A DNA stretch of 44,755 nt from an uncultured Prevotellaceae bacterium (GTDB lineage: Bacteria; Bacteroidota; Bacteroidia; Bacteroidales; Bacteroidaceae): NCBI GenBank assembly GCA_902800495.1, contig CADCET010000023.1, forward strand, positions 1 through 44,755, read 5' to 3'. The notes below the pieces were generated by a model, which saw only the letters and a program-made list of their open reading frames with translations, ran no database searches and had not been told where the DNA came from. Both the position numbers and the translations under genes were made by a program. Below, one piece after another: positions 27,562 to 34,334 of this stretch (position 1 is the stretch's first letter; each line of letters opens with the position of its first letter).

Positions 27562-28548
27562 CTATTTGACGATTAACGACATACCGGGACGCAGGCCTTC
27601 GAGCTTCTCCACAGGGCGGGCTTTCACCTCAAAGGTCTTCAGGTCGTACTGGCCGTTGGCCTTCGTAGCTTTCCATACGGCATACGAACCCTGATCCTTC
27701 ATATAGTAGACCTTCATCTTGATGCTCTTGTTGAAAGCGGGGACGAAAGCCGTGAACTCCGTTCCGACGTTCATACCGCCAAGCTGGTCTTCGCGCACGT
27801 TGAACGTGCCCCACAGGTCGTTAAGCATCGAGATGGTCATGATGGGCGAACCCGTGCCTACCAGTTCGCCGACTTTCGGATAGACGGCACTGACCTCACC
27901 ATCCATCTGGGCTATCTGCACCGTCTCGTTGATATAGGAGTGGACCTCGTTGACGGCACCGCGGGCGCGACTGACCTGAGCCTGGGCAGCTAACTTATCC
28001 TCACGGCGTGCACCGTTGACAGCCATGTCATACTGGCTCTGGGCGGCCTTACACTGTGCCTCCATCGCCTTATACTGCGCATAGACCTCATCGCGTTTTT
28101 GGGCCGACATGACGCCAGCGTCAAAGAGCCGCTGTACGCGGTTGTACGACTTCTCGGCAATCTCAAGACCGGCCTTGGCCTGCTGCAGTAACTGGAAGGC
28201 ACCGCGGATCTGCTCCTCGCGGGCACCGTTCTGGGCTTTCTGTTCCAGAGCCGACGCGGCTTCCTGGGCGCCCCGGGCCTGCTCCATCTTGGCACGCACC
28301 TCGGGGGCGTCGATGATGGCCAACGTGTCGCCGGCCTTCACGTAGTCACCCTCCTTCACCCTTAACTCAAGAATGCGGCCAGGCACCTTGCTTGATACAC
28401 GATACTCTGAAACCTCTACCTGTCCCTGCATCACCTCGGGATCGCGACCCAAAGCGAAGAAGCCTATCAAGGCTACGATAATCACTACTGCTAACAAGCC
28501 GAAGATGGCGAGCAGAATGTTGTTATGCTGTTGTTTTGCTGCTGACAT
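27562..28548 (-). CDS. HlyD/EmrA-type periplasmic adaptor (membrane fusion protein)
   Basis: A 328-residue adaptor with an N-terminal membrane anchor (ILLAIFGLLAVVIIVALIGFF). A biotinyl-lipoyl-like domain (GRILELRVKEGDYVKAGDTLAII), a long alpha-helical hairpin (about residues 75-200) and a beta-barrel domain (GTGSPIMTISMLNDLWGTF) follow. It would bridge the two inner-membrane permeases and the TolC-type channel encoded just upstream. The 27-nt gap from tolC is entirely filled by a heptamer array. Confidence 0.9.
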   Translation of the reverse strand: MSAAKQQHNNILLAIFGLLAVVIIVALIGFFALGRDPEVMQGQVEVSEYRVSSKVPGRILELRVKEGDYVKAGDTLAIIDAPEVRAKMEQARGAQEAASALEQKAQNGAREEQIRGAFQLLQQAKAGLEIAEKSYNRVQRLFDAGVMSAQKRDEVYAQYKAMEAQCKAAQSQYDMAVNGARREDKLAAQAQVSRARGAVNEVHSYINETVQIAQMDGEVSAVYPKVGELVGTGSPIMTISMLNDLWGTFNVREDQLGGMNVGTEFTAFVPAFNKSIKMKVYYMKDQGSYAVWKATKANGQYDLKTFEVKARPVEKLEGLRPGMSLIVK

Positions 28549-28588
28549 AATATCTCAATTTTCAATCTTCAATCTTCAATTTTCAATT
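28549..28588 (-). repeat. Heptamer tandem array spanning the tolC stop and the tolC-hlyD gap
   Basis: On the plus strand the words TCAATTT, TCAATCT, TCAATCT, TCAATTT and TCAATTC follow with an exact 7-nt period. On the coding strand this is the TTGAAAA/TTGAAGA unit. It supplies the last codons and stop of tolC (ending GIEN) and all of the gap before hlyD. Confidence 0.7.
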
Positions 28589-30102
28589 CCCAAAGTACCC
28601 ATGACTTTCTTGAAGTTCACCTGACTCAGGCGGACGTCAATCTCAGCATCAATCCTTTGTGACTGTGCCTGCAACCAGGCCGTCTGAGCTTCCATGACCG
28701 TTGTCGGTGTAATGACACCCTCGGCGAAGCCCAAGTTTGCCGTGCGAAGGTTCTCGTCGGCACGCTTGACGCTGGACTCTGCCATCGTCAGCCGCTTGTT
28801 AGCTTCCTCCATCTGGTAGGCTGTCTGCGTAGCCTGCAGCTCAATTTTCTCCTTCACTTCCTCCAGTTCCAGATTCAGAATGGTCGTAGCACCTTTCGAC
28901 GCACGCACCTTATACATGACATCGCCCCAGTTCCAGATGGGAATACGCACCAGCACACCCACGTTCCAGAAACCGGCGAACTTCTTCTCGAAGCCATTCA
29001 GTACGTTAGGGTTCGACACCGAGTAGCCACCTGTCAGAGCCACCATCGGCAGGTTACCTGCTTTCAGAATGTTGGTAGCCTGGCGTGACATATCGGCCAT
29101 ATTCTCCAACTGCTTCAGCTCAGGACGGTTCTCCAAGGCCTGCTTCACATCAAGCTGGGGTGTTACAACGACGGCCGCAATACTCTCGGCCTCTTCCTCA
29201 GGCAACACAATATCTTCGTTGACGGGCAGGCCGATGGTCTGGCAGAGCAGCATCCGCGACAGCACCAGTCCGTCGTTGACCTTAGTCAGCGTCATCTCTG
29301 CCTCGTTCACCTTCACGTCGACACTCAGACCGTCGCTGCGGGTGGCCACGCCCTCTTCTATCATTTTGTTGACATTGTCGTCGAGTTTCTTCACCAAGTC
29401 CAGATAGGCCTGCGCCAAGCGCTGCTTATGTCGCAGCGACACAACCTGCCAGTAAGCCTTGTCGGTAGCATAGATGGTGGCTTGTTCCTTGGCATCGGCA
29501 CTGTTCCGGGCCATACGCTCATTGATATCAGCAAGACGGTTCAGTGCCACAATGCTACCACCCATGAAAACAGGCTGCGTCAGCATGATGCTGCCGGCCC
29601 AGAGGTTACGGGTATCGGTACGAAAGGCATCTACAATACGCTCGCCTACCCCATTCAATTTTGTCTTCACATCCTCGGGGAGCTGCTGCATCTGGGCCGA
29701 CATGGCCTGCAGCTGCTCCAGAGGCACGCCGAGCTGGGCTAACAGGGGAGCGACGTTGGCCATGGTCTGCGACAGGTTGCCCAAGCCTTCCTGAACGCCT
29801 TCATTCTGCACCAGACTGGTGCCCATGTTCGTCAGGAAGTCTTTCTGGTCGGAATTCAGGATCGACACCTCCTCACTGGTGTGCATATAGCTGCCTAAGG
29901 CACTGACATGAGGCAGGTACTTCGTGCGGGCCGACCGTCGCAGGTTAGCCGCTACATCCTGCTTCACTTTCGAGATGCTCAGCTGCTTGTTGTTGCGCAG
30001 TGCCATCGCCCGGCAACTGTCGAGGGTCAACAGCCGCTGGGCACCGGCCGGCAGACCGCCAAGAGCCAAAAGCCAAAAGCCAATAGCGAATTTCGTGTAC
30101 AT
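28576..30102 (-). CDS. TolC family outer-membrane efflux protein
   Basis: A 508-residue outer-membrane factor. Signal peptide residues 1-21 (ending GLPAGAQ), then two copies of the OEP helical and strand repeat with the typical long heptad helices and the late MEAQTAWLQAQSQRIDAEI motif. It should form the trimeric exit duct for the HlyD/permease exporter in the same operon. The signal-peptide core FAIGFWLLALGG is itself encoded by a heptamer repeat (see 30058-30087), and the C-terminus ends inside another heptamer array. Confidence 0.9.
   Translation of the reverse strand: MYTKFAIGFWLLALGGLPAGAQRLLTLDSCRAMALRNNKQLSISKVKQDVAANLRRSARTKYLPHVSALGSYMHTSEEVSILNSDQKDFLTNMGTSLVQNEGVQEGLGNLSQTMANVAPLLAQLGVPLEQLQAMSAQMQQLPEDVKTKLNGVGERIVDAFRTDTRNLWAGSIMLTQPVFMGGSIVALNRLADINERMARNSADAKEQATIYATDKAYWQVVSLRHKQRLAQAYLDLVKKLDDNVNKMIEEGVATRSDGLSVDVKVNEAEMTLTKVNDGLVLSRMLLCQTIGLPVNEDIVLPEEEAESIAAVVVTPQLDVKQALENRPELKQLENMADMSRQATNILKAGNLPMVALTGGYSVSNPNVLNGFEKKFAGFWNVGVLVRIPIWNWGDVMYKVRASKGATTILNLELEEVKEKIELQATQTAYQMEEANKRLTMAESSVKRADENLRTANLGFAEGVITPTTVMEAQTAWLQAQSQRIDAEIDVRLSQVNFKKVMGTLGIEN
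30058..30087 (-). repeat. Heptamer repeat encoding the TolC signal-peptide core
   Basis: On the plus strand AGCCAAA, AGCCAAA and AGCCAAT follow in tandem with a 7-nt period, flanked by one-base variants. On the coding strand the unit TTGGCTT gives the hydrophobic residues of the signal peptide. Confidence 0.6.
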
Positions 30103-30111
30103 ATCTGTGAT

Positions 30112-30981
30112 TTAGTTGAAACTAAAGGTTCTGCTGCCTATCATATTGCCGTCGACGAAGATGCTCACGCGGTAGTCGCCGGCTTCGAGCATCTGCGACA
30201 CCGTCCAATAGAGGGTCACGGGGGTTTCCTCGCCCGTATATTCTATGTGCTTCTTCATCGTGTATTCCAACTGACGGTTCTCGTAGGCAAAGGTGCCGCC
30301 GCCGTTGAGGGTGTTGCCGCCGGGGTTCTGGATGCGCACGTAGACGGTGCGGTTGCCGTTGGTGGCGGTCACGTTGCGGCTGATGGTGAAGTTCACCTGC
30401 ATCGTCTTGCAGTCCTTGATTTTCTTCACCGTCTTGTTGGCTTTCTTCAGCGCCAGCAGCTGGATGTTGGTGGCGTCGAGCTGCGCGGCGATGGCCACCT
30501 TCTGCGACAGCGAGGCTTTCTCGTTGCTCAGACCGGCAATCTGAGAGTTGCGCTCGGCAAGCTCTTCCTTCACCTGCGTGTTCTCGGCCTGCAGACGCTC
30601 GTTCTGGCGGTTCAGCGAGTCTATCTGCATGACGTAGTCGCGCAGAACGGCACGCACCGTGGCCAGTTCTTTCTTCAGTCGGGTAATCTCACGGGCATCT
30701 TCGGCCTTCGTCTTCTTCAGTTCCTCCAACAGGCGCTGGGTCTTCATCTGCTCCTCGGTGAGCTGGGCTATGATGGAGTCGTTGTTGATCTTCGTCTTCA
30801 TCTCGCTATACTGCAGGGCGAAGCGCTCGTACTCGTTCTCCATCTCCTGCTTGTCGAGCCGGGCCAGCTCCTGCATGTCGGCATTCACCTGCCGCTGTTC
30901 CTGCAGGTTCATGAACAGATAAGCCAAACCGCCCAGCAGGGCGGCAATAACGACAATCAGGGGAATTAAAACTTTTTTCAT
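30112..30981 (-). CDS. Single-pass membrane protein with long coiled coil
   Basis: About 289 residues from the ATG at 30981 (MKKVLIPLIVVIAALLGGLAYLF); an ATG nine bases upstream is also possible. After the N-terminal anchor there is a heptad-rich coiled coil (about residues 25-165, with QLTEEQMKTQRLLEELKKTKAED), then a beta-type C-terminal domain (VYVRIQNPGGNTL, VTLYWTVSQML, YRVSIFVDGN). I do not recognise a named family. It is first in the operon with tolC, hlyD and two permeases, 9 nt before tolC, and could be an envelope accessory of the exporter or a co-transcribed structural protein. Confidence 0.7.
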   Translation of the reverse strand: MKKVLIPLIVVIAALLGGLAYLFMNLQEQRQVNADMQELARLDKQEMENEYERFALQYSEMKTKINNDSIIAQLTEEQMKTQRLLEELKKTKAEDAREITRLKKELATVRAVLRDYVMQIDSLNRQNERLQAENTQVKEELAERNSQIAGLSNEKASLSQKVAIAAQLDATNIQLLALKKANKTVKKIKDCKTMQVNFTISRNVTATNGNRTVYVRIQNPGGNTLNGGGTFAYENRQLEYTMKKHIEYTGEETPVTLYWTVSQMLEAGDYRVSIFVDGNMIGSRTFSFN

Positions 30982-31006
30982 CTGTCTCATTCGTGAATTA
31001 ACGGTG

Positions 31007-31038
31007 CAAAGGTATAAATTTTTCATTAAAACGACAAA
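31007..31038 (-). promoter_or_regulatory. Promoter for the coiled-coil/TolC/HlyD/permease operon
   Basis: Minus-strand -7 TACCTTTG (plus CAAAGGTA, 31007-31014) and -33 TTTG (plus CAAA, 31035-31038) with a 20-nt spacer. The start would be near 31000, giving a leader of about 20 nt. Confidence 0.65.
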
Positions 31039-31053
31039 CTTTTTTGCATTTTG

Positions 31054-31085
31054 TTTGGAACTTATCACATTTTTATATATATTTG
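31054..31085 (+). promoter_or_regulatory. Promoter for DUF4492-cydAB
   Basis: -33 TTTG at 31054-31057 and -7 TATATTTG at 31078-31085, 20 nt apart. The start would be near 31092, about 20 nt before the ATG at 31113. It is divergent from the promoter at 31007-31038, with only 15 bp between them. Confidence 0.65.
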
Positions 31086-31112
31086 CACACCGAATCCCCA
31101 CACGACAGGCCT

Positions 31113-31325
31113 ATGAAAAAAAACAACTTTCTGTACAGGGTCTACGACCTCTACTACGACGGTTTCCGCAACATGCGGTTGGGGCGTACGCTGTGGGCCA
31201 TCATTCTCATCAAGCTCTTCATCATCTTTGCCGTGCTAAAGGTATTCTTCTTCCCCGACTTCCTAAAGGAGCACGCCGAAGGCGACAAGGCTGGCTACGT
31301 GGCAACTCAAATCTTAAATCAGTAA
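31113..31325 (+). CDS. DUF4492 family protein, CydAB-associated
   Basis: A 70-residue protein with one membrane segment (TLWAIILIKLFIIFAVLKVFFF) after a basic, aromatic N-terminus (FLYRVYDLYYDGFRNM). It matches the DUF4492 pattern, which I know as a small protein encoded directly before cydA in Bacteroidetes and Campylobacterota. It is probably a small subunit or assembly helper of cytochrome bd, comparable to CydX. The ATG at 31113 is chosen because the longer frame from 31044 would begin upstream of the promoter's start point. The cydA ATG follows 4 nt after its stop. Confidence 0.85.
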   Translation: MKKNNFLYRVYDLYYDGFRNMRLGRTLWAIILIKLFIIFAVLKVFFFPDFLKEHAEGDKAGYVATQILNQ

Positions 31326-31329
31326 CAAT

Positions 31330-32913
31330 ATGACAAACCTATTGCTAAACATTGATGCCGGGACCATCGACTGGTCGAGAGCACAATTTGCGCTCACGGC
31401 AATCTATCACTGGCTCTTCGTGCCCCTGACGCTCGGACTGGCCGTCATCATGGGGATTATGGAGACGTGTTACTATCGTACGAAGGACAAGTTCTGGAAG
31501 GACACCGCCAAGTTCTGGCAGAAACTCTTCGGCATCAACTTCGCTATGGGGGTGGCAACGGGCATCATCCTCGAGTTCGAGTTTGGCACCAACTGGTCGA
31601 ACTACTCGTGGTTCGTGGGCGACATCTTCGGCGCACCGCTGGCCATAGAGGGCATCGTGGCCTTCTTTATGGAGTCGACGTTCGTCGCCGTCATGTTCTT
31701 CGGCTGGAACAAGGTGTCACGCGAGTTCCACCTGGCATCGACATGGCTCACAGGACTCGGAGCCACCATCTCGGCATGGTGGATCTTGGTGGCTAACGCC
31801 TGGATGCAAAATCCCGTGGGCTGCGAGTTCAACCCCGACACGATGCGCAACGAGATGGTGTCCTTTGCCGAGGTGGCTCTGTCGCCGTTCGCCGTGTCTA
31901 AGTTCTGCCACACCGTCACGTCGGCATGGATCATCGGCGGCATCTTCACCGTAGGCGTCAGCTGCTGGTATCTCATGAAGCGCCGTCACACGAAGATGGC
32001 ACTCGAGAGTATGAAGATCGGCGCATGGGTGGGACTCGTCGCTGCCCTGTTGGCTGCTGCCACAGGCCATAAGTCGGCACAGGACGTGGCCGAGGTGCAA
32101 CCCATGAAGCTGGCCGCTATGGAGGCACTCGCCGACGGCGGCAATGGCGTCGGACTGAAGATTATCGAGGGTATCGAAGTGCCTAACGCCCTGTCGTTCA
32201 TGGCAACAAACGATTTCGACGGCTACGTCCCAGGCATCAACGACCTGCTGAACGGCTACACGAAGCCCGACGGAACGGTGGAGCCCTCCATCGACGAGAA
32301 GATAGCGTGCGGCAAGCTGGCCATCCAGGCACTTGCCGACTACCGCAAGGCAAAAGCCGAAGGTGCTGACGAGGCCACACTCTCCTCTCTCCTCTCTACT
32401 CTCTCCGCTAACATGAAGTACTTCGGCTACGGCTACATCAAGGACAAGGCGCAGGTGGTGCCGCCCATCGCCGTCAACTTCTGGGCCTTCCGCATCATGG
32501 TGGGCGTGGGCTGTCTGCTGATACTGTTCTTCGCCCTGATACTGGTCATCACCTATAAGATTCCGTTCCTGACCATCTTCACACGCCGTCTGCTAGCTAC
32601 CTTTGGCGTCATTCCAGAGACAGAGGCCGACACCAACGACATCACCCGTCTGCCCGACTGGCACTACTGGTTGGCCATTGCGCTCATTCCCTTAGCCTAC
32701 ATCGCCTCAGAGAGCGGATGGCTCGTGGCTGAGTTCGGACGTCAGCCGTGGACAATTCAGGACATGCTGCCCACATGGGTGGCCGTCAGCGACCTGCATG
32801 CGTCGAGCGTTATGTTGACCTTCTTCCTCTTCCTCGTCCTCTTCACCACCATGCTGGCTGTCGAGATTAGCATTCTGCTGAAGCAAATCCAAAAGGGACC
32901 GGACTGTGAATAA
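31330..32913 (+). CDS. cydA: Cytochrome bd ubiquinol oxidase subunit I
   Basis: A 527-residue CydA. Haem-ligand histidines are seen as H27 (AIYHWLFVPLTLG) and H194 (KFCHTVTSAW); the GRQPW signature is near the C-terminal third. Nine or so membrane segments. A soluble segment of about 120 residues (LAAMEALADGG through KDKAQVVPP) is larger than in E. coli, as I recall for Bacteroides homologues. With CydB it reduces oxygen at low concentration, giving an anaerobe oxygen tolerance. A 109-nt gap with an inverted repeat separates it from cydB. Confidence 0.95.
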   Translation: MTNLLLNIDAGTIDWSRAQFALTAIYHWLFVPLTLGLAVIMGIMETCYYRTKDKFWKDTAKFWQKLFGINFAMGVATGIILEFEFGTNWSNYSWFVGDIFGAPLAIEGIVAFFMESTFVAVMFFGWNKVSREFHLASTWLTGLGATISAWWILVANAWMQNPVGCEFNPDTMRNEMVSFAEVALSPFAVSKFCHTVTSAWIIGGIFTVGVSCWYLMKRRHTKMALESMKIGAWVGLVAALLAAATGHKSAQDVAEVQPMKLAAMEALADGGNGVGLKIIEGIEVPNALSFMATNDFDGYVPGINDLLNGYTKPDGTVEPSIDEKIACGKLAIQALADYRKAKAEGADEATLSSLLSTLSANMKYFGYGYIKDKAQVVPPIAVNFWAFRIMVGVGCLLILFFALILVITYKIPFLTIFTRRLLATFGVIPETEADTNDITRLPDWHYWLAIALIPLAYIASESGWLVAEFGRQPWTIQDMLPTWVAVSDLHASSVMLTFFLFLVLFTTMLAVEISILLKQIQKGPDCE

Positions 32914-32920
32914 TTGAACA

Positions 32921-32991
32921 ACCACTAATTTCACTAATTACACGAATTCATCAGCGCAGCAAAAATTAGTGCAATTCGTGAAATTAGTGGT
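32921..32991. repeat. Inverted nonamer repeat between cydA and cydB
   Basis: Left arm 32921-32948 and right arm 32964-32991 are inverted copies matching at 25 of 28 positions, around a 15-nt centre. Each arm is made of 9-nt words of the CACTAATTT/CACGAATTC type. In the mRNA it would form a long hairpin between the two oxidase cistrons, and may set their relative levels. Confidence 0.75.
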
Positions 32992-33022
32992 AGAATAAAA
33001 ACAAAATAAATGTATTGACTAT

Positions 33023-34201
33023 ATGACATATTCATTCTTACAGCACTACTGGTGTTTCATCGTATCACTTCTTGGTGCAATATTAGTCTTCCTGCTCTTC
33101 GTGCAGGGAGCCAACTCGCTGGTATTCTCCTTAGGAGGCAACGACGAGGGACGTCGTCTGGTCGTCAACTCGACAGGCCGCAAGTGGGAGTTCACGTTCA
33201 CCACATTGGTAACCTTCGGCGGCGCGTTCTTCGCCTCGTTCCCGCTGTTCTACTCCACCAGCTTCGGCGGTGCCTACTGGCTGTGGATGCTCATCCTCTT
33301 CACCTTCGTGTTGCAGGCCGTCAGCTACGAGTTCCAGAACAAAATCGGCCGCTCGACCTCTGGTCGCTTTGCTTGGGCAAAGAACATCCTCGGCCCGAAG
33401 ACGTTCCAGTGCTTCCTTGTGCTCAACGGCATCCTCGGCCCGCTACTTCTCGGCGGCGCCGTGGCCACCTTCTATGAGGGCAGCAACTTCATCGTCGAGA
33501 AGGGCAACATGATTGACGCAACGGCCATGACACCCATCATCAGCTACTGGGGCAACGCCTCGCACGGCCTCGACGCCCTGCTCAACCCCTGGGTGCTTGT
33601 CTTCGGCTTTGCCGTCGTGTTCTTAGCACGGGTGCTGGGCTGTCTCTACGTTATGAACAATGTCGACGACGAGGAGATCCGCACGCGGGGCCGTCACAGT
33701 CTGCTGGTCAACGCCGTTCCCTTCGTCATCCTGTTCGTGGCTTATCTCGTCCACCTGCTACTGAAGGAGGGCTATGCCTACAACGCTGAGGGCATCGTCT
33801 TTATGGAGCCATTAAAGTACCTGAACAACTTCATCGACATGTGGTACCTGACCATTATATTATTAATAGGTGTGGTACTCGTGCTCTTCGGCATCGGCAA
33901 GACAGTCATGAGAAAGGACTATACCGGCGGCATCTGGCCTGCCGGCATCGGCACCGTCCTCACTGTCCTCGCCCTGCTGCTCTGCTCAGCCTGGAACATG
34001 ACGGCCTACTACCCGTCGAACACCCAGCTGCAGTCGTCGCTGACGCTCGAGAACTCCTGCAGCAGCGAGTTCACCCTGCGAACGATGTTCTACGTCTCGC
34101 TCCTCGTCCCCTTCGTCCTGGCCTACATCGTCTACTGCTGGCGTGCCATCGACAAGAAGAAGCTGACCAAGGAGGAGATCAACAGCGACCACGCCTATTA
34201 G
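33023..34201 (+). CDS. cydB: Cytochrome bd ubiquinol oxidase subunit II
   Basis: A 392-residue CydB with about nine membrane segments. The N-terminus MTYSFLQHYWCFIVSLLGAI and the QGANSLVFSLGGNDEGRRLVVNS stretch match Bacteroidales CydB. Together with CydA it forms the two-subunit bd oxidase. Full length, with no frame problem. It is the last gene of the operon; the gap to topB holds the topB promoter and no clear terminator hairpin. Confidence 0.94.
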   Translation: MTYSFLQHYWCFIVSLLGAILVFLLFVQGANSLVFSLGGNDEGRRLVVNSTGRKWEFTFTTLVTFGGAFFASFPLFYSTSFGGAYWLWMLILFTFVLQAVSYEFQNKIGRSTSGRFAWAKNILGPKTFQCFLVLNGILGPLLLGGAVATFYEGSNFIVEKGNMIDATAMTPIISYWGNASHGLDALLNPWVLVFGFAVVFLARVLGCLYVMNNVDDEEIRTRGRHSLLVNAVPFVILFVAYLVHLLLKEGYAYNAEGIVFMEPLKYLNNFIDMWYLTIILLIGVVLVLFGIGKTVMRKDYTGGIWPAGIGTVLTVLALLLCSAWNMTAYYPSNTQLQSSLTLENSCSSEFTLRTMFYVSLLVPFVLAYIVYCWRAIDKKKLTKEEINSDHAY

Positions 34202-34269
34202 AGCGTCTGCAGGTACTTTCGGTGGAAAACAAACAATAAACAAAATAAAATTCAAATCCCAATCATCTA

Positions 34270-34302
34270 TTGTCAATAATTTCTTTTTTTTTCGTACCTT
34301 TG
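34270..34302 (+). promoter_or_regulatory. Promoter for topB
   Basis: -7 TACCTTTG at 34295-34302 followed by C, with a TTG at 34270-34272 as the best -33 candidate (22-nt spacing). The start would be near 34309, about 25 nt before the ATG at 34335. Confidence 0.55.
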
Positions 34303-34334
34303 CAGGCTGAAAACGAAAAACAAGCAACGAAGAT

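Noticed and set aside
26758-27576. Plus-strand frame of 272 codons
   Set aside because: Antisense to the second permease gene; composition rich in Arg, His and Gln as expected of a shadow frame.
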